Below are positions 22,653 through 31,022 of a DNA stretch of 54,379 bases, piece by piece (position 1 is the stretch's first letter; every line of letters starts with the position of its first letter). The notes under the pieces were generated by a model. That model saw only the letters and a program-made list of their open reading frames with translations, ran no database searches and had not been told where the DNA came from. This DNA comes from JANWHZ01 sp035758575 (GTDB lineage: Bacteria > Patescibacteriota > Saccharimonadia > Saccharimonadales > UBA4665), in contig DASTXH010000013.1 in assembly GCA_035758575.1 (NCBI GenBank), positions 1 through 54,379 of the forward strand, given 5' to 3'. A program made the translations under genes and the position numbers.

Positions 22653-24434
22653 TTACCCGTCATGTTTACTCTTTGCCAGTGTTTGCAAAAAGAGCAAATC
22701 CCGTGCTCTTACAAGCCTTCCATCACGTTCCGTCGGCACAGCTTCTTGGATGAGATGTATGGCTTCGTCGAGGCTTCGAGCCCATATCATTTCGTATCCT
22801 GACTGTTTTTCAAAGTCAGTTAATGTGGTCTGATCTAGCTCGCCTATCTTTTTAGCAACGTAGCACGTATCCGTTTGCTTCTGCTGCCATCGGTCAAAGT
22901 ATGTTTCAATCTTGCCTATTTCTTGCTCAACGGCTACTGTTAACCCGGTTTCCTCCAATACCTCTCGCTGAAGCGCTGCTCGTATATCTTCGTTCTCTAC
23001 TCCGCCACCTGGAAGCATATAATATCCATGTTTACTCACATGAATCAGTGCGACCTTATCCCCGTCAAAGACAATAGCCCGTCCAGCAGTGCGCGATGTA
23101 TATGTATCATAGGCGAATCCGGATACTGACGGGTCAACATCCTCCGGGTATATAGTAGCGAGCAGCTCAGCCGACCTATGAATCGTGGCATTCGACTCCG
23201 CATAACCAGTCAATCTCTTCAGCAGGTCGTTGACTCGCTCCTGTGTCGGTGAATACAGGAACGCCTGCCATCCTCTCTCTTCCGCAACCTCCAAGTTCTT
23301 CGGCTCGTCGTCGATGAACAAGAGCTCTCTGCCAGCGCATCCGGTCCGTTTTTCTACAAGCTCATAAAAAGCCGGGTCAGGTTTCTTGATGCCTTCGACT
23401 GATGAATCGAAGATCGTATCGAATAGCTGCAGTTCTTTCGGAAATTGGTCTTTCTTCTCAGGTTTGGTCAAACCAAGCCAGGAGTTACTCATGATGGCTA
23501 ATTTGTAGCCTGCGTCACGCAGCTTTGGAATGAGCTGTAACGCATCTTTGCTCCAGAACTCGGGTGCATGCGACCGGGCAAGCACATGTTCCGAGCTAAT
23601 ATCTTCCTTTCCGAGTTCCTGTAATACCATGCGCCAGCCTTCTTCTGCAGTCAGTTCGCCGATGTTCATTCTCGCACCAATATTGATAGTTACTGATTGG
23701 TTAAATAACACATCAAACAATTGATCACGGGTAATTCCTAAGTCATACGCAACGGCAGCCAGGCTTGACCGCCAATCGAGTAGGACGCCACCGACGTCGA
23801 AGACGATCCAGGTGGGTCGTATTATCTGACGCGTCGCAACACCGCACTTATCCGCAATCCGGTTTACTGCGGCCACAATAAACGTTTTGTCGTCTATTGT
23901 CACATCTGCTTTATGCTCCTCGCCGAACGCCTCCCATTGCTGCCACCAGAGACCGATTTTTTCGAACCATCCCGAGCGCTTGATGACCGGTTCATCGTTC
24001 TCGGCGAGCCGCTTTTCAAGTCGCCGCACGATCACTTCCCGCGGTATTTCCAGCCGTACCAGGACGATTCGATATTCATGCTTTTCTGCCCACGTGGCGT
24101 ATTCGTCATACCCGCGGTCACATGAGGCATCGAGAACAATCACGTTCTGCGTCTCTTCAGCAAGCTTATCCAGGACCTTATTGCTTATTATAAACTTCGC
24201 ATGCTCCTGATCTTCGCGCCTTATATCCGGATCAGCGGCTACAATCCGGCGCCGCACTTCGTCGTTCGACAGACAAACAACTCCGAGCCGTTCTTCCAAG
24301 GCACATGCGACGGTAGTCTTGCCTGAGCCTGGTACGCCGCTGAAGATGACGAGACAGCGGGGCTGGCGTACATCTTTGTGGGATAGTGAGGCGTAGTAAT
24401 CGTTGGCTATATGCTGAAATGTCTCTTCGGTCAT
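22653..24434 (-). CDS. Trifunctional P-loop kinase - HAD phosphatase - Nudix fusion
   Basis: The 593-aa protein joins three catalytic domains. A P-loop kinase at about 25-195 has Walker A GVPGSGKTT (33-41) and the LSNDEVRRRI segment. A HAD-IA phosphatase at about 208-405 has FDVGGVLLD with Asp213, the IMSNSW serine motif (Ser316), GIKKPDP with Lys350, and FIDDEPKN. A Nudix domain at about 450-590 has Gly476-x5-Glu482-x7-Arg490-Glu491 ending EETGL. T4 Pnkp also joins a kinase to a HAD phosphatase, though of another HAD subtype; the added Nudix is unusual. TATACT lies 10 nt before the ATG. It probably heals or recycles phosphorylated nucleotides or RNA ends. Confidence 0.85.
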   Translation of the reverse strand: MTEETFQHIANDYYASLSHKDVRQPRCLVIFSGVPGSGKTTVACALEERLGVVCLSNDEVRRRIVAADPDIRREDQEHAKFIISNKVLDKLAEETQNVIVLDASCDRGYDEYATWAEKHEYRIVLVRLEIPREVIVRRLEKRLAENDEPVIKRSGWFEKIGLWWQQWEAFGEEHKADVTIDDKTFIVAAVNRIADKCGVATRQIIRPTWIVFDVGGVLLDWRSSLAAVAYDLGITRDQLFDVLFNQSVTINIGARMNIGELTAEEGWRMVLQELGKEDISSEHVLARSHAPEFWSKDALQLIPKLRDAGYKLAIMSNSWLGLTKPEKKDQFPKELQLFDTIFDSSVEGIKKPDPAFYELVEKRTGCAGRELLFIDDEPKNLEVAEERGWQAFLYSPTQERVNDLLKRLTGYAESNATIHRSAELLATIYPEDVDPSVSGFAYDTYTSRTAGRAIVFDGDKVALIHVSKHGYYMLPGGGVENEDIRAALQREVLEETGLTVAVEQEIGKIETYFDRWQQKQTDTCYVAKKIGELDQTTLTDFEKQSGYEMIWARSLDEAIHLIQEAVPTERDGRLVRARDLLFLQTLAKSKHDG

Positions 24435-24461
24435 ATATTCTGGAAGTATACCAAACGAAAC

Positions 24462-25010
24462 TTAAGTCCGGTCCTTCATGCATTGCCACATATACAGACC
24501 CGCCAGCAGATTCACATTCTCCAGTTCACCATTTCGCACCATAGCCTCCAGGTTGTTTATGGGTACCCAGATATTCTCTATAAACTCTTCGGCGTCACGC
24601 TGGCCTGGCTTTTCGGTAAAGTCAGTACATGCCACAATGTATTGCTTCATGTCTGACCGTCGGTTGTTCAGATAGAATGAGCCGATGACCGTGCAGGATC
24701 TCGCGTGCAGCCCGCACTCCTCGCTCAGTTCACGGTTTGCAGCTTCAATAATATCTTCTCCTTCACGCATGCCGCCGCCGGGCAGCTGCCAGAGCACCTT
24801 GTCCGGAGGGTAGCTATATTCTTTCTGGAGCAATATTTCATTCTTGTCGTTCAATGCAATAACCGCTACGGCGTGCGCTTTTTCGGGTGCACTCCGTACA
24901 TAATCGGTAACCGTGCCGTCGGGCAGCTCGACGATATCTTCGACAATATGCATGCGGGGATGGTTAAGGATCGTTTTGCGGCTAAGGGTTTTCCAATGAT
25001 GGAGTGGCAT
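24462..25010 (-). CDS. Nudix hydrolase, ADP-ribose pyrophosphatase-like
   Basis: The 182-aa protein follows the NudF/ADP-ribose pyrophosphatase plan: an N-terminal strand region, VAVIALNDKNEILLQKEYSY, then the Nudix box GGGMREGEDIIEAANREL with SEECGL. Several loops are typical of NDP-sugar or ADP-ribose hydrolases. It sits 7 nt downstream of the CYTH gene in the minus-strand series. ADP-ribose or an NDP-sugar is the best guess for substrate. Confidence 0.82.
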   Translation of the reverse strand: MPLHHWKTLSRKTILNHPRMHIVEDIVELPDGTVTDYVRSAPEKAHAVAVIALNDKNEILLQKEYSYPPDKVLWQLPGGGMREGEDIIEAANRELSEECGLHARSCTVIGSFYLNNRRSDMKQYIVACTDFTEKPGQRDAEEFIENIWVPINNLEAMVRNGELENVNLLAGLYMWQCMKDRT

Positions 25011-25017
25011 ATATGGT

Positions 25018-25737
25018 CTATCCTATAATACGTTCAAGCAATGTTTTGCGTACGGCTGCCGTGAAACGGCCGGTTCGTTTTTCCTGTTCCGGGTACTGTG
25101 CCTTATGTTCCGTGAGTAGTTCGCCATAATCACGTGGGTCTCTGGCGGTATCCGCACGTCCGAGTTCAATGATCAGCGCCTGTAGTTGATCGGGAGACGG
25201 GGCTTCAAGTTCAAGATAGTCTCCCAAGCCTTCAGGCAGAGTGTCAATAAGTGCCTTGCAGTCCCCTCGGGTATATGTACGGCGTACCTTTTCAAATACA
25301 ATTCGGTGAGACGGCAGTATTTTTTTGACGTCGGCGATGAGCATATCGAATTGATCAGGTTTAAAGTTATTGAGCGTCTCTGGTAAGTCGACGCTGATCC
25401 GGTCCCGAAAGGTCGTGCGGATATCTGCAAATATCGCCGCATTTGGTTTCGAGAGGTAATACTCGAGCTCGAAGTGCTCCTGAAAGTGTGCGGCTTCGCC
25501 GCGTACTTTCAACGTTACGAGTACGTCTGTATTGTCTTTGCGCGTAATATGGCGGAACCGCAGGACAAGTTTCTGCTGGCGGCAACGGAAATCGGCCGTA
25601 TCGGGGACGACGTCCGACTCGAATTGGTCGCCTTTGCAGACGAAGCCGCAGCCTACGATCCGTTGCTCTAGTTTTTCTCGATCATCCGCCGATCGGAGCG
25701 GATATTTTGCCTCGCATTCATGAAAGAAATCAGGCAT
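25018..25737 (-). CDS. CYTH domain protein (CyaB / triphosphatase-like)
   Basis: The 239-aa protein shows the CYTH signature ExExK (ECEAKYPL near residue 8). It also has further strand motifs LRFRHI, LVTLKVRG, ELEYYL, and the late ELEAPS, which line the triphosphate tunnel. CYTH enzymes act on triphosphates (thiamine-PPP, inorganic PPP, RNA 5'-PPP) or make cAMP as class IV cyclases; which one applies is not clear. It overlaps the histidine phosphatase gene by 8 nt, so the pair is coupled. Confidence 0.85.
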   Translation of the reverse strand: MPDFFHECEAKYPLRSADDREKLEQRIVGCGFVCKGDQFESDVVPDTADFRCRQQKLVLRFRHITRKDNTDVLVTLKVRGEAAHFQEHFELEYYLSKPNAAIFADIRTTFRDRISVDLPETLNNFKPDQFDMLIADVKKILPSHRIVFEKVRRTYTRGDCKALIDTLPEGLGDYLELEAPSPDQLQALIIELGRADTARDPRDYGELLTEHKAQYPEQEKRTGRFTAAVRKTLLERIIG

Positions 25738-26299
25738 TATAGCCCCTCTCTGTTACGCCCAGTTTGTCTTGCGTCAGTTCATACTCCCACCCCGCCTGCC
25801 ATTGCCACGGTGCAAGGACAGTTTCTTTGAGCTCTATACCATTGACCCATTCTTCAAGGCCATACTGTGTGGCTCTATGTCCGATGACCATGACGGTTTT
25901 GTCGTCATAACTCCTCAATAAATCGTCAAGAAATGCTTTCATACGCTTTGACGTATCTGCGTAACTTTCACCATTCGGGTAGGGTGTTGTTATGGCGGTT
26001 GCTTTGTATGCTTCTACTTCCTGTTTCGGCGCGCCGTTCATGTTGCCGTAATTACATTCACGGAGGCGGGCGTCTTTGACGATCGGATACTTATCTCCGA
26101 ACGCAAGCTCTGCTGTTTTGTATGACCGCTCTAAATCCGAACAGAAGATAGCGGCAAGCGTCTGATCTTCATACCGTTCACCAAGTTCTTGTGCCTGCTT
26201 GACTCCAAGTTGAGACAATGACACATCATTCCAGCCTGACGAGATCTTATGTTCGTTATCTGTCGTGGTGCCGTGGGATTCGAAGATGAGGGTGAGCAT
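25730..26299 (-). CDS. Histidine phosphatase superfamily protein with altered RHG motif
   Basis: The 189-aa protein has the phosphoglycerate-mutase-like fold sequence, but the usual LxRHGET is FESHGTT, so the first catalytic Arg is Ser. Other parts are kept: LSQLGVKQAQELGERYE, IFCSDLERSYKTAE, RLRECNYGNMNG, and VIGHRATQYGLE near the end. Variants with a non-RHG start occur in some actinobacterial relatives, so it may still be an active phosphatase with other chemistry. TATAAT (26306-26311) is exactly 6 nt before the ATG. It starts the CYTH-Nudix series. Confidence 0.8.
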   Translation of the reverse strand: MLTLIFESHGTTTDNEHKISSGWNDVSLSQLGVKQAQELGERYEDQTLAAIFCSDLERSYKTAELAFGDKYPIVKDARLRECNYGNMNGAPKQEVEAYKATAITTPYPNGESYADTSKRMKAFLDDLLRSYDDKTVMVIGHRATQYGLEEWVNGIELKETVLAPWQWQAGWEYELTQDKLGVTERGYNA

Positions 26300-26305
26300 A
26301 TGGGC

Positions 26306-26311
26306 ATTATA
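26306..26311 (-). promoter_or_regulatory. -10 box of the phosphatase/CYTH/Nudix series
   Basis: Consensus TATAAT on the minus strand, 6 nt above the start codon of the histidine phosphatase gene, with no Shine-Dalgarno between. This implies a leaderless mRNA. Confidence 0.65.
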
Positions 26312-26389
26312 CTAATGAGGGCGAATACAATCCATGATGGTTGATAGCGAGGATCGTTGGAGAGGACGTCTCATGCAATAAGTACCAAT

Positions 26390-27472
26390 CTATACGCCTA
26401 TTCCCTCATAAAAACGAGCTGTCTGCTCCGCCGCTCTATCCCAACTGAATGCACTGGCTCTTTCTAACCCTTGAAGGCTAAGTTTTCGGCGCAACGCAGC
26501 CTGCATGAGTACCTGTCTTAAGGTATCGGTCAGTTGTTTAACATTCGAAGGGTCGACCTTCAACCCAGCTTCTCCTACGACTTCAGGGAGAGCAGCAGCG
26601 TTAGCTACAATTACCGGACATCCGCATGCCATGGCTTCGAGAGGGGGCAAACCAAAACCTTCATAGAACGACGGGAAGATAAAGCACTCCGCCATAGTAT
26701 AATATTGAGCCAGTTCGTCATCCGTGATGCGACCCGTGAATCGGACGGCATCGCCTAATCCGTATGAACGTATTCTCTCTATTGCAATCGCTCGCATATG
26801 GGCATCATCTGATGCTCCGACCTTCACGAACATAAGATCAGAAAAAGATGCCTCACGTTTTAGCTCCCTAAACGCATCTATAAGCGAAAGAAAATTCTTC
26901 CGGGGAACCTCACTACCAGTATAAAGGATATAGGGGCGAGCCTGGTTCGTACGGGAGCGTGGCTTGAAAATGTCGTGGTCAACCCCGGGATATATGACCT
27001 CTACTTTATTCTCGGCTACACCTAATCGTTCTATTAATTCACGCTTCGTAAAGTCGGATATTGCCACAATCCTACTTGCACGCCTCGTTCCTGCAAAGTC
27101 CAGTCCTAAATACAGCCTGCTGCGACCTTCTGGACGTTTCTGCAATACCGTATCGCCGTTCATATCAAGATAGCGGATTATGTCATGGCAAGTGATAATG
27201 TACGGCCGGGCTAGAAACCTACCAAAACGACCGAAGTGCTGATGGGAAAAGTGCAGTGTACCCGGAAGTTTCCTTAACTTTTTCAAGTGAGCATAGTCAT
27301 AAACGAAGTCAGACCACAACTTACTGATCTTACGGGGCTTCTGTTCGGCACGCCTTTCCATCACTCCCGTGAAGTACTCAGAGAAATATATGTCGACCGG
27401 TAACCGTTCGGCAATCTTTTGTGAATATATATCAATGGACAAGGTACCTTTAGAAGCTACATAAGTTACCAC
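26390..27472 (-). CDS. Family 4 (GT-B) glycosyltransferase
   Basis: The 360-aa protein has the two GT-B halves: an N-terminal acceptor domain ending near IVAISDFTKRELIERLG, and a donor domain with ILYTGSEVPRKNFLSLIDAF, GRITDDELAQYY and the EGFGLPPLEAMACGCPVI motif with its Glu pair. These retaining enzymes use NDP-sugars to build surface glycans or glycolipids. The start is a GTG, 9 nt after the preceding Nudix gene. Its sequence is visibly more AT-rich than the flanking host genes, in line with transfer. Confidence 0.9.
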   Translation of the reverse strand: MVTYVASKGTLSIDIYSQKIAERLPVDIYFSEYFTGVMERRAEQKPRKISKLWSDFVYDYAHLKKLRKLPGTLHFSHQHFGRFGRFLARPYIITCHDIIRYLDMNGDTVLQKRPEGRSRLYLGLDFAGTRRASRIVAISDFTKRELIERLGVAENKVEVIYPGVDHDIFKPRSRTNQARPYILYTGSEVPRKNFLSLIDAFRELKREASFSDLMFVKVGASDDAHMRAIAIERIRSYGLGDAVRFTGRITDDELAQYYTMAECFIFPSFYEGFGLPPLEAMACGCPVIVANAAALPEVVGEAGLKVDPSNVKQLTDTLRQVLMQAALRRKLSLQGLERASAFSWDRAAEQTARFYEGIGV

Positions 27473-27481
27473 TGACTTAGC

Positions 27482-27877
27482 CTATACGGGGTTTGACGAG
27501 AACATTCGCTCTACGCGAGCATCGTCATCGAATCGGTCGAGATACCATTGCTTGTCGAGCCATACGAGATCAGCTTGTTCCGCCATGCCCTCGAAAGTTG
27601 GAGGCTCTGGAACCTCAAGGAAAAAATATAAGAAAACATCATGATATTTTTTGTCAGCTGAGACATAGTTCCAATAACCGAAGAATTTGGGCACTTCTGG
27701 CGGCGCGTAGTTCAACTCCTCTTTGAGTTCACGCAATAAAGCTTCTTCAGGACTCTCTGCCCATTCTACGTGTCCACCAGGAAAATCATAGGCACCATTC
27801 GAGCGATGCTGAAGCATGAGAATTCTGTTCTTAGATCGTAGCATCAATTTTGCGCATACGTTTGGTCGTTTGTCCAC
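27482..27877 (-). CDS. Nudix hydrolase
   Basis: The 131-aa protein has the Nudix box GGHVEWAESPEEALLREL then KEELNY (about 35-57). The start is a GTG with AAGGAG 8 nt upstream. It leads a two-gene unit with the glycosyltransferase at 26390-27472, hinting at a role in NDP-sugar quality control, but this is only from position. Confidence 0.85.
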   Translation of the reverse strand: MDKRPNVCAKLMLRSKNRILMLQHRSNGAYDFPGGHVEWAESPEEALLRELKEELNYAPPEVPKFFGYWNYVSADKKYHDVFLYFFLEVPEPPTFEGMAEQADLVWLDKQWYLDRFDDDARVERMFSSNPV

Positions 27878-28069
27878 GGCAGTAACTCCTTGTTGATATT
27901 AATAATAACATGGGCACTACTGGAAGCCTTCGCCTAGTAAATATCAATGTCGTGGTGTGTATTTTACGAATATAGGCATGACAACGCCCATGCTCATCTC
28001 CATAAAACGTAAGCTTTATGTCTTCATAATGAAAGTGAGGTATGGTACGCTCCAAGGAGAAAAATAAGG

Positions 28070-29149
28070 ATGCTCAACAGTATGAGCCAGTACTCATTAC
28101 TCGAAAAAATCAAATTGCGCGACAACGATTACTCTCATATAGAACAGAGCCACGATTCTGTGCGGTCAAGCGGAATGCCTCAGCTTACCTGCAGTATTAT
28201 CATACCCTTTCGCGGAGATCCAGAAGCGCTTGAATATACTCTGAAGTCGTTAACGCGGCAAGAATTACCCTCATCATATATGCGATCAAAAGTTGAGCTT
28301 GTGCTTGTCAATGACGGCTCCGAGATTGACCTCAGCAGGCTTATGGCCACGACGTCCCACTACTTCCCTATAACTTACATTAATTTTAAGAAGAACGTAG
28401 GCAGATCGCTTGCAAGAAACGCAGCCATTACTTATGCAAAGCATGATATCGCCATCTTTATGGATGCGGACATTGTGGTGAAGGAAGATTTTCTACGCCA
28501 GCATTTAACATGGCAGAGCGCCAGCGATACAGCCGTAGTCATAGGCTTTAGGGAGAATATTCCTATTGCGGAGATAAGGCGCTTCTTTTTGGATGCCGCA
28601 AAATCAAACCGTATATCTGCGCCAAGTCCTAAAGCTGACTTCAGGTTTAGGAAGTTCGTTCCGCGATCATGGGAGCAAGAGTATCCAGAGCTTCCATATG
28701 AGGCGTTCGACACCCAATACGAGCTCATGAAAAATACGAACCAATTTAAAGAGTTCGGAAAATACAGACGAGTTGGAGTATGGCACTTACCGTCGATGCT
28801 TTTGACGTGCAATGCAAGCATGAGAAAAGAAGCAGTACTGAGGGCACGGGGATTTGACGCTCGATTCCATGGCTGGGGTATGGAAGATACGCACCTTGGA
28901 GCAAAACTGATTGCTTACGGTTACTATATCGTTCCGAGTATAAGCCTTACCGCCTACCATGTGACTACTCCGTCGTCCGAATCTGATAAAGCATCAAAAT
29001 ATGACGAGTTTAAAGCTAATGTCATCACATATGACAATATATTGAAAGAGGCATTTATAGAGGAGTCGGATTTAGATTGGGCTAGAGAGGCGGCTGAGCT
29101 TGTTAACCAATTCGCTGGTGTTCATGAATATAGGCCGATGCGCCTTTGA
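28070..29149 (+). CDS. Family 2 glycosyltransferase (GT7C-type C-terminus)
   Basis: The 359-aa protein has a GT-A domain with CSIIIPFRGDPEALEYTLKS, LVNDGS and IFMDADIVV (DAD metal motif), followed by the C-terminal signature ARGFDARFHGWGMEDTHLG. This is the ED-type acceptor motif of GalNAc/galactosyltransferase-like enzymes. AAGGAG precedes the ATG. It is the first gene of a plus-strand unit: GT2, GT2, HAD phosphatase, APH-type kinase. Confidence 0.88.
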   Translation: MLNSMSQYSLLEKIKLRDNDYSHIEQSHDSVRSSGMPQLTCSIIIPFRGDPEALEYTLKSLTRQELPSSYMRSKVELVLVNDGSEIDLSRLMATTSHYFPITYINFKKNVGRSLARNAAITYAKHDIAIFMDADIVVKEDFLRQHLTWQSASDTAVVIGFRENIPIAEIRRFFLDAAKSNRISAPSPKADFRFRKFVPRSWEQEYPELPYEAFDTQYELMKNTNQFKEFGKYRRVGVWHLPSMLLTCNASMRKEAVLRARGFDARFHGWGMEDTHLGAKLIAYGYYIVPSISLTAYHVTTPSSESDKASKYDEFKANVITYDNILKEAFIEESDLDWAREAAELVNQFAGVHEYRPMRL

Positions 29150-29191
29150 GTCATCCTCACGATCGATTCAACAATCATTAAAGGACTAAGG

Positions 29192-30208
29192 ATGAGTAAA
29201 CAGATGATTTCTAAAACGAACATTGTAGTTACATGCTGGAACGCGTTCCCCTACACAAAAGTAACCTTGGAGCGTCTCTTTGCAACCGTACATAATGATT
29301 ACTGCCTGACCATTATAGATAATGCTTCGAGCGATGAAACGCCTGAATACCTTAAAGATCTGAGGCCTCCTTCAAATTGCAAAAAACTGACACTTATTAC
29401 CAATGAGCAGAACGAGGGAAACGTCGGAGCGGTCAACCAAGGGTATGAAGTATCAAAGCAGCTTGGTGCTACCTACACTTGTCTATGCAACAACGATCTA
29501 TATTTTCAGGATGGATGGTTTAAACGGCTGGAAGAAACAATGGATAAGAATTCAAAGCTAGGTATGCTCGGGCCACTACGTCCCGCAATCAGCGTCAAAC
29601 ATTACAATGGCAAACCTACCTCGGTAGTCCTCAAGTCCACCCCTGAAGAGTACGACTTAAGGGAAGAGTTAAAATTCTTCATGGGTGAACCAATCGAACA
29701 ATTTGACGCTGCAGCGGAAAAGATTATTGCCGTTAACGGTAGGGGGCTTGCTATCCTTCCAGTCCCTCCAGAAGCACTGAGCAGTTGCTGTGTATTCGTC
29801 CGTAATGTGGCAGCAGAAGATGTGGGCTATATGGCCGATCCGCAGTTTAGCCCATACGGCTCCGACGACATCGATTTGACTTGGGCGATCGCTCAAGCTG
29901 GTTATCAGTGCGCGATGCTGAAAGATACGTACGTGCATCACTTTAGAAGCAAATCCATAAAAGCTAACGGAGCCAATCAAAACAAACTATTGTTTGATAA
30001 TAACCAGAAGTTTTTTCGCAAATGGAAATCTGTTATCCATGATTTCTTGTTGAGCGAACAGACCAAAGGTGTGAATTTGGCAGAGATGCTCAGTGAAGAA
30101 AAAGATAACGATTATTGGTTCCTGTTTCGCCTAAATGGCAATATAGGTTTTTGGGATGGCCAAAACTTAATTGGCTTTGAAGATAAAGACGCAATCCCAA
30201 AACAGTAG
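29192..30208 (+). CDS. Family 2 glycosyltransferase
   Basis: The 338-aa protein has the GT2 motifs NIVVTCWNAFPYTKVTLERL, IIDNASSDETPEYL, NEGNVGAVNQGY and CNNDLYFQDGW (NND-type donor site), and later FSPYGSDDIDLTWAIAQAGY, like rhamnosyltransferase-type enzymes. AAAGGA precedes the ATG. It lies 42 nt after the previous GT2 gene. Acceptor and sugar are unknown. Confidence 0.88.
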   Translation: MSKQMISKTNIVVTCWNAFPYTKVTLERLFATVHNDYCLTIIDNASSDETPEYLKDLRPPSNCKKLTLITNEQNEGNVGAVNQGYEVSKQLGATYTCLCNNDLYFQDGWFKRLEETMDKNSKLGMLGPLRPAISVKHYNGKPTSVVLKSTPEEYDLREELKFFMGEPIEQFDAAAEKIIAVNGRGLAILPVPPEALSSCCVFVRNVAAEDVGYMADPQFSPYGSDDIDLTWAIAQAGYQCAMLKDTYVHHFRSKSIKANGANQNKLLFDNNQKFFRKWKSVIHDFLLSEQTKGVNLAEMLSEEKDNDYWFLFRLNGNIGFWDGQNLIGFEDKDAIPKQ

Positions 30209-30224
30209 AAAGAGACGTCTTACA

Positions 30225-31022
30225 ATGGCCACGCCCGAGTACATACTGTTTGACATAGATGAAACCATCAGAGGACATCATGGAGCCGACGACCTAATTG
30301 ATGCTAGGCTAGTGGGCCTCTTGACGGTGCTACAAGCTAACGGCTATAAACTCGGCATAGTGACGGGCAGGTCGTTTGCGTTTTACCAGGAATATCTTGC
30401 AGAATTATTCGGTAGGCAGTGGCGGATCCAATCCGAGGAATTATTTTCGCTGGTTATTTACGAAAATGGCCACAGGATATATCTAAGCGGGAAACACGAA
30501 GTACTCGTAGACGAACAGTCGCGTTACGAGCTGGATAGAGTCAGGAAAAAAGTCAATGCATTGCTCCAAGCGTCCGATAACTTGTTGTCACGATATGCGG
30601 CACTTCCTAAGAAAACCCTGCGTAGTCAGACTCTCGTGACTCTAGCAGTTAGAGAAGCGGCTTCGACTATAGATGATAGTACCGCGATGTTGCAGCATAT
30701 CCTCAGAGAACTCATGCCGTCAAACAGGACTCTGCGTATGGGCGTTGTAGCGCGTGACCTTATCACGCTCGAAGCGGTATCGGCAACTAAAGCCGCTGCT
30801 GTTTCTGGCCTCCTGGGAAACGTCAGGATGATTTTCTGTTGCGATGGCGCCAACGATATTGAGCTGGCAGCGCTAGTTACGCGGCTAGGTGGAAGAGTAG
30901 TATGTCCTCAGAACGCGCTGCCAGCTTTGAAGGGTATTGCGTCTTATGTTGCTGGCGCAGATTTCAGCGTTGGCATATGTGATTACTTGGAGACTATTGT
31001 TACTGGAAGTGACTTAAGATGA
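30225..31022 (+). CDS. HAD-superfamily phosphatase (Cof/SPP-like)
   Basis: The protein of about 265 aa shows HAD motif I LFDIDETIRG (DxDxT), motif II VTGRS, and motif IV CDGANDIELAAL, where the usual GDG is CDG. The cap lies between II and IV, as in type IIB (Cof/sucrose-phosphatase) enzymes. ATG 30225, after AGAAAGAG, is better than the upstream start at 30171 inside the GT2 gene. It overlaps the kinase gene by 4 nt (ATGA). It may dephosphorylate a sugar-phosphate made in this cluster. Confidence 0.8.
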   Translation: MATPEYILFDIDETIRGHHGADDLIDARLVGLLTVLQANGYKLGIVTGRSFAFYQEYLAELFGRQWRIQSEELFSLVIYENGHRIYLSGKHEVLVDEQSRYELDRVRKKVNALLQASDNLLSRYAALPKKTLRSQTLVTLAVREAASTIDDSTAMLQHILRELMPSNRTLRMGVVARDLITLEAVSATKAAAVSGLLGNVRMIFCCDGANDIELAALVTRLGGRVVCPQNALPALKGIASYVAGADFSVGICDYLETIVTGSDLR

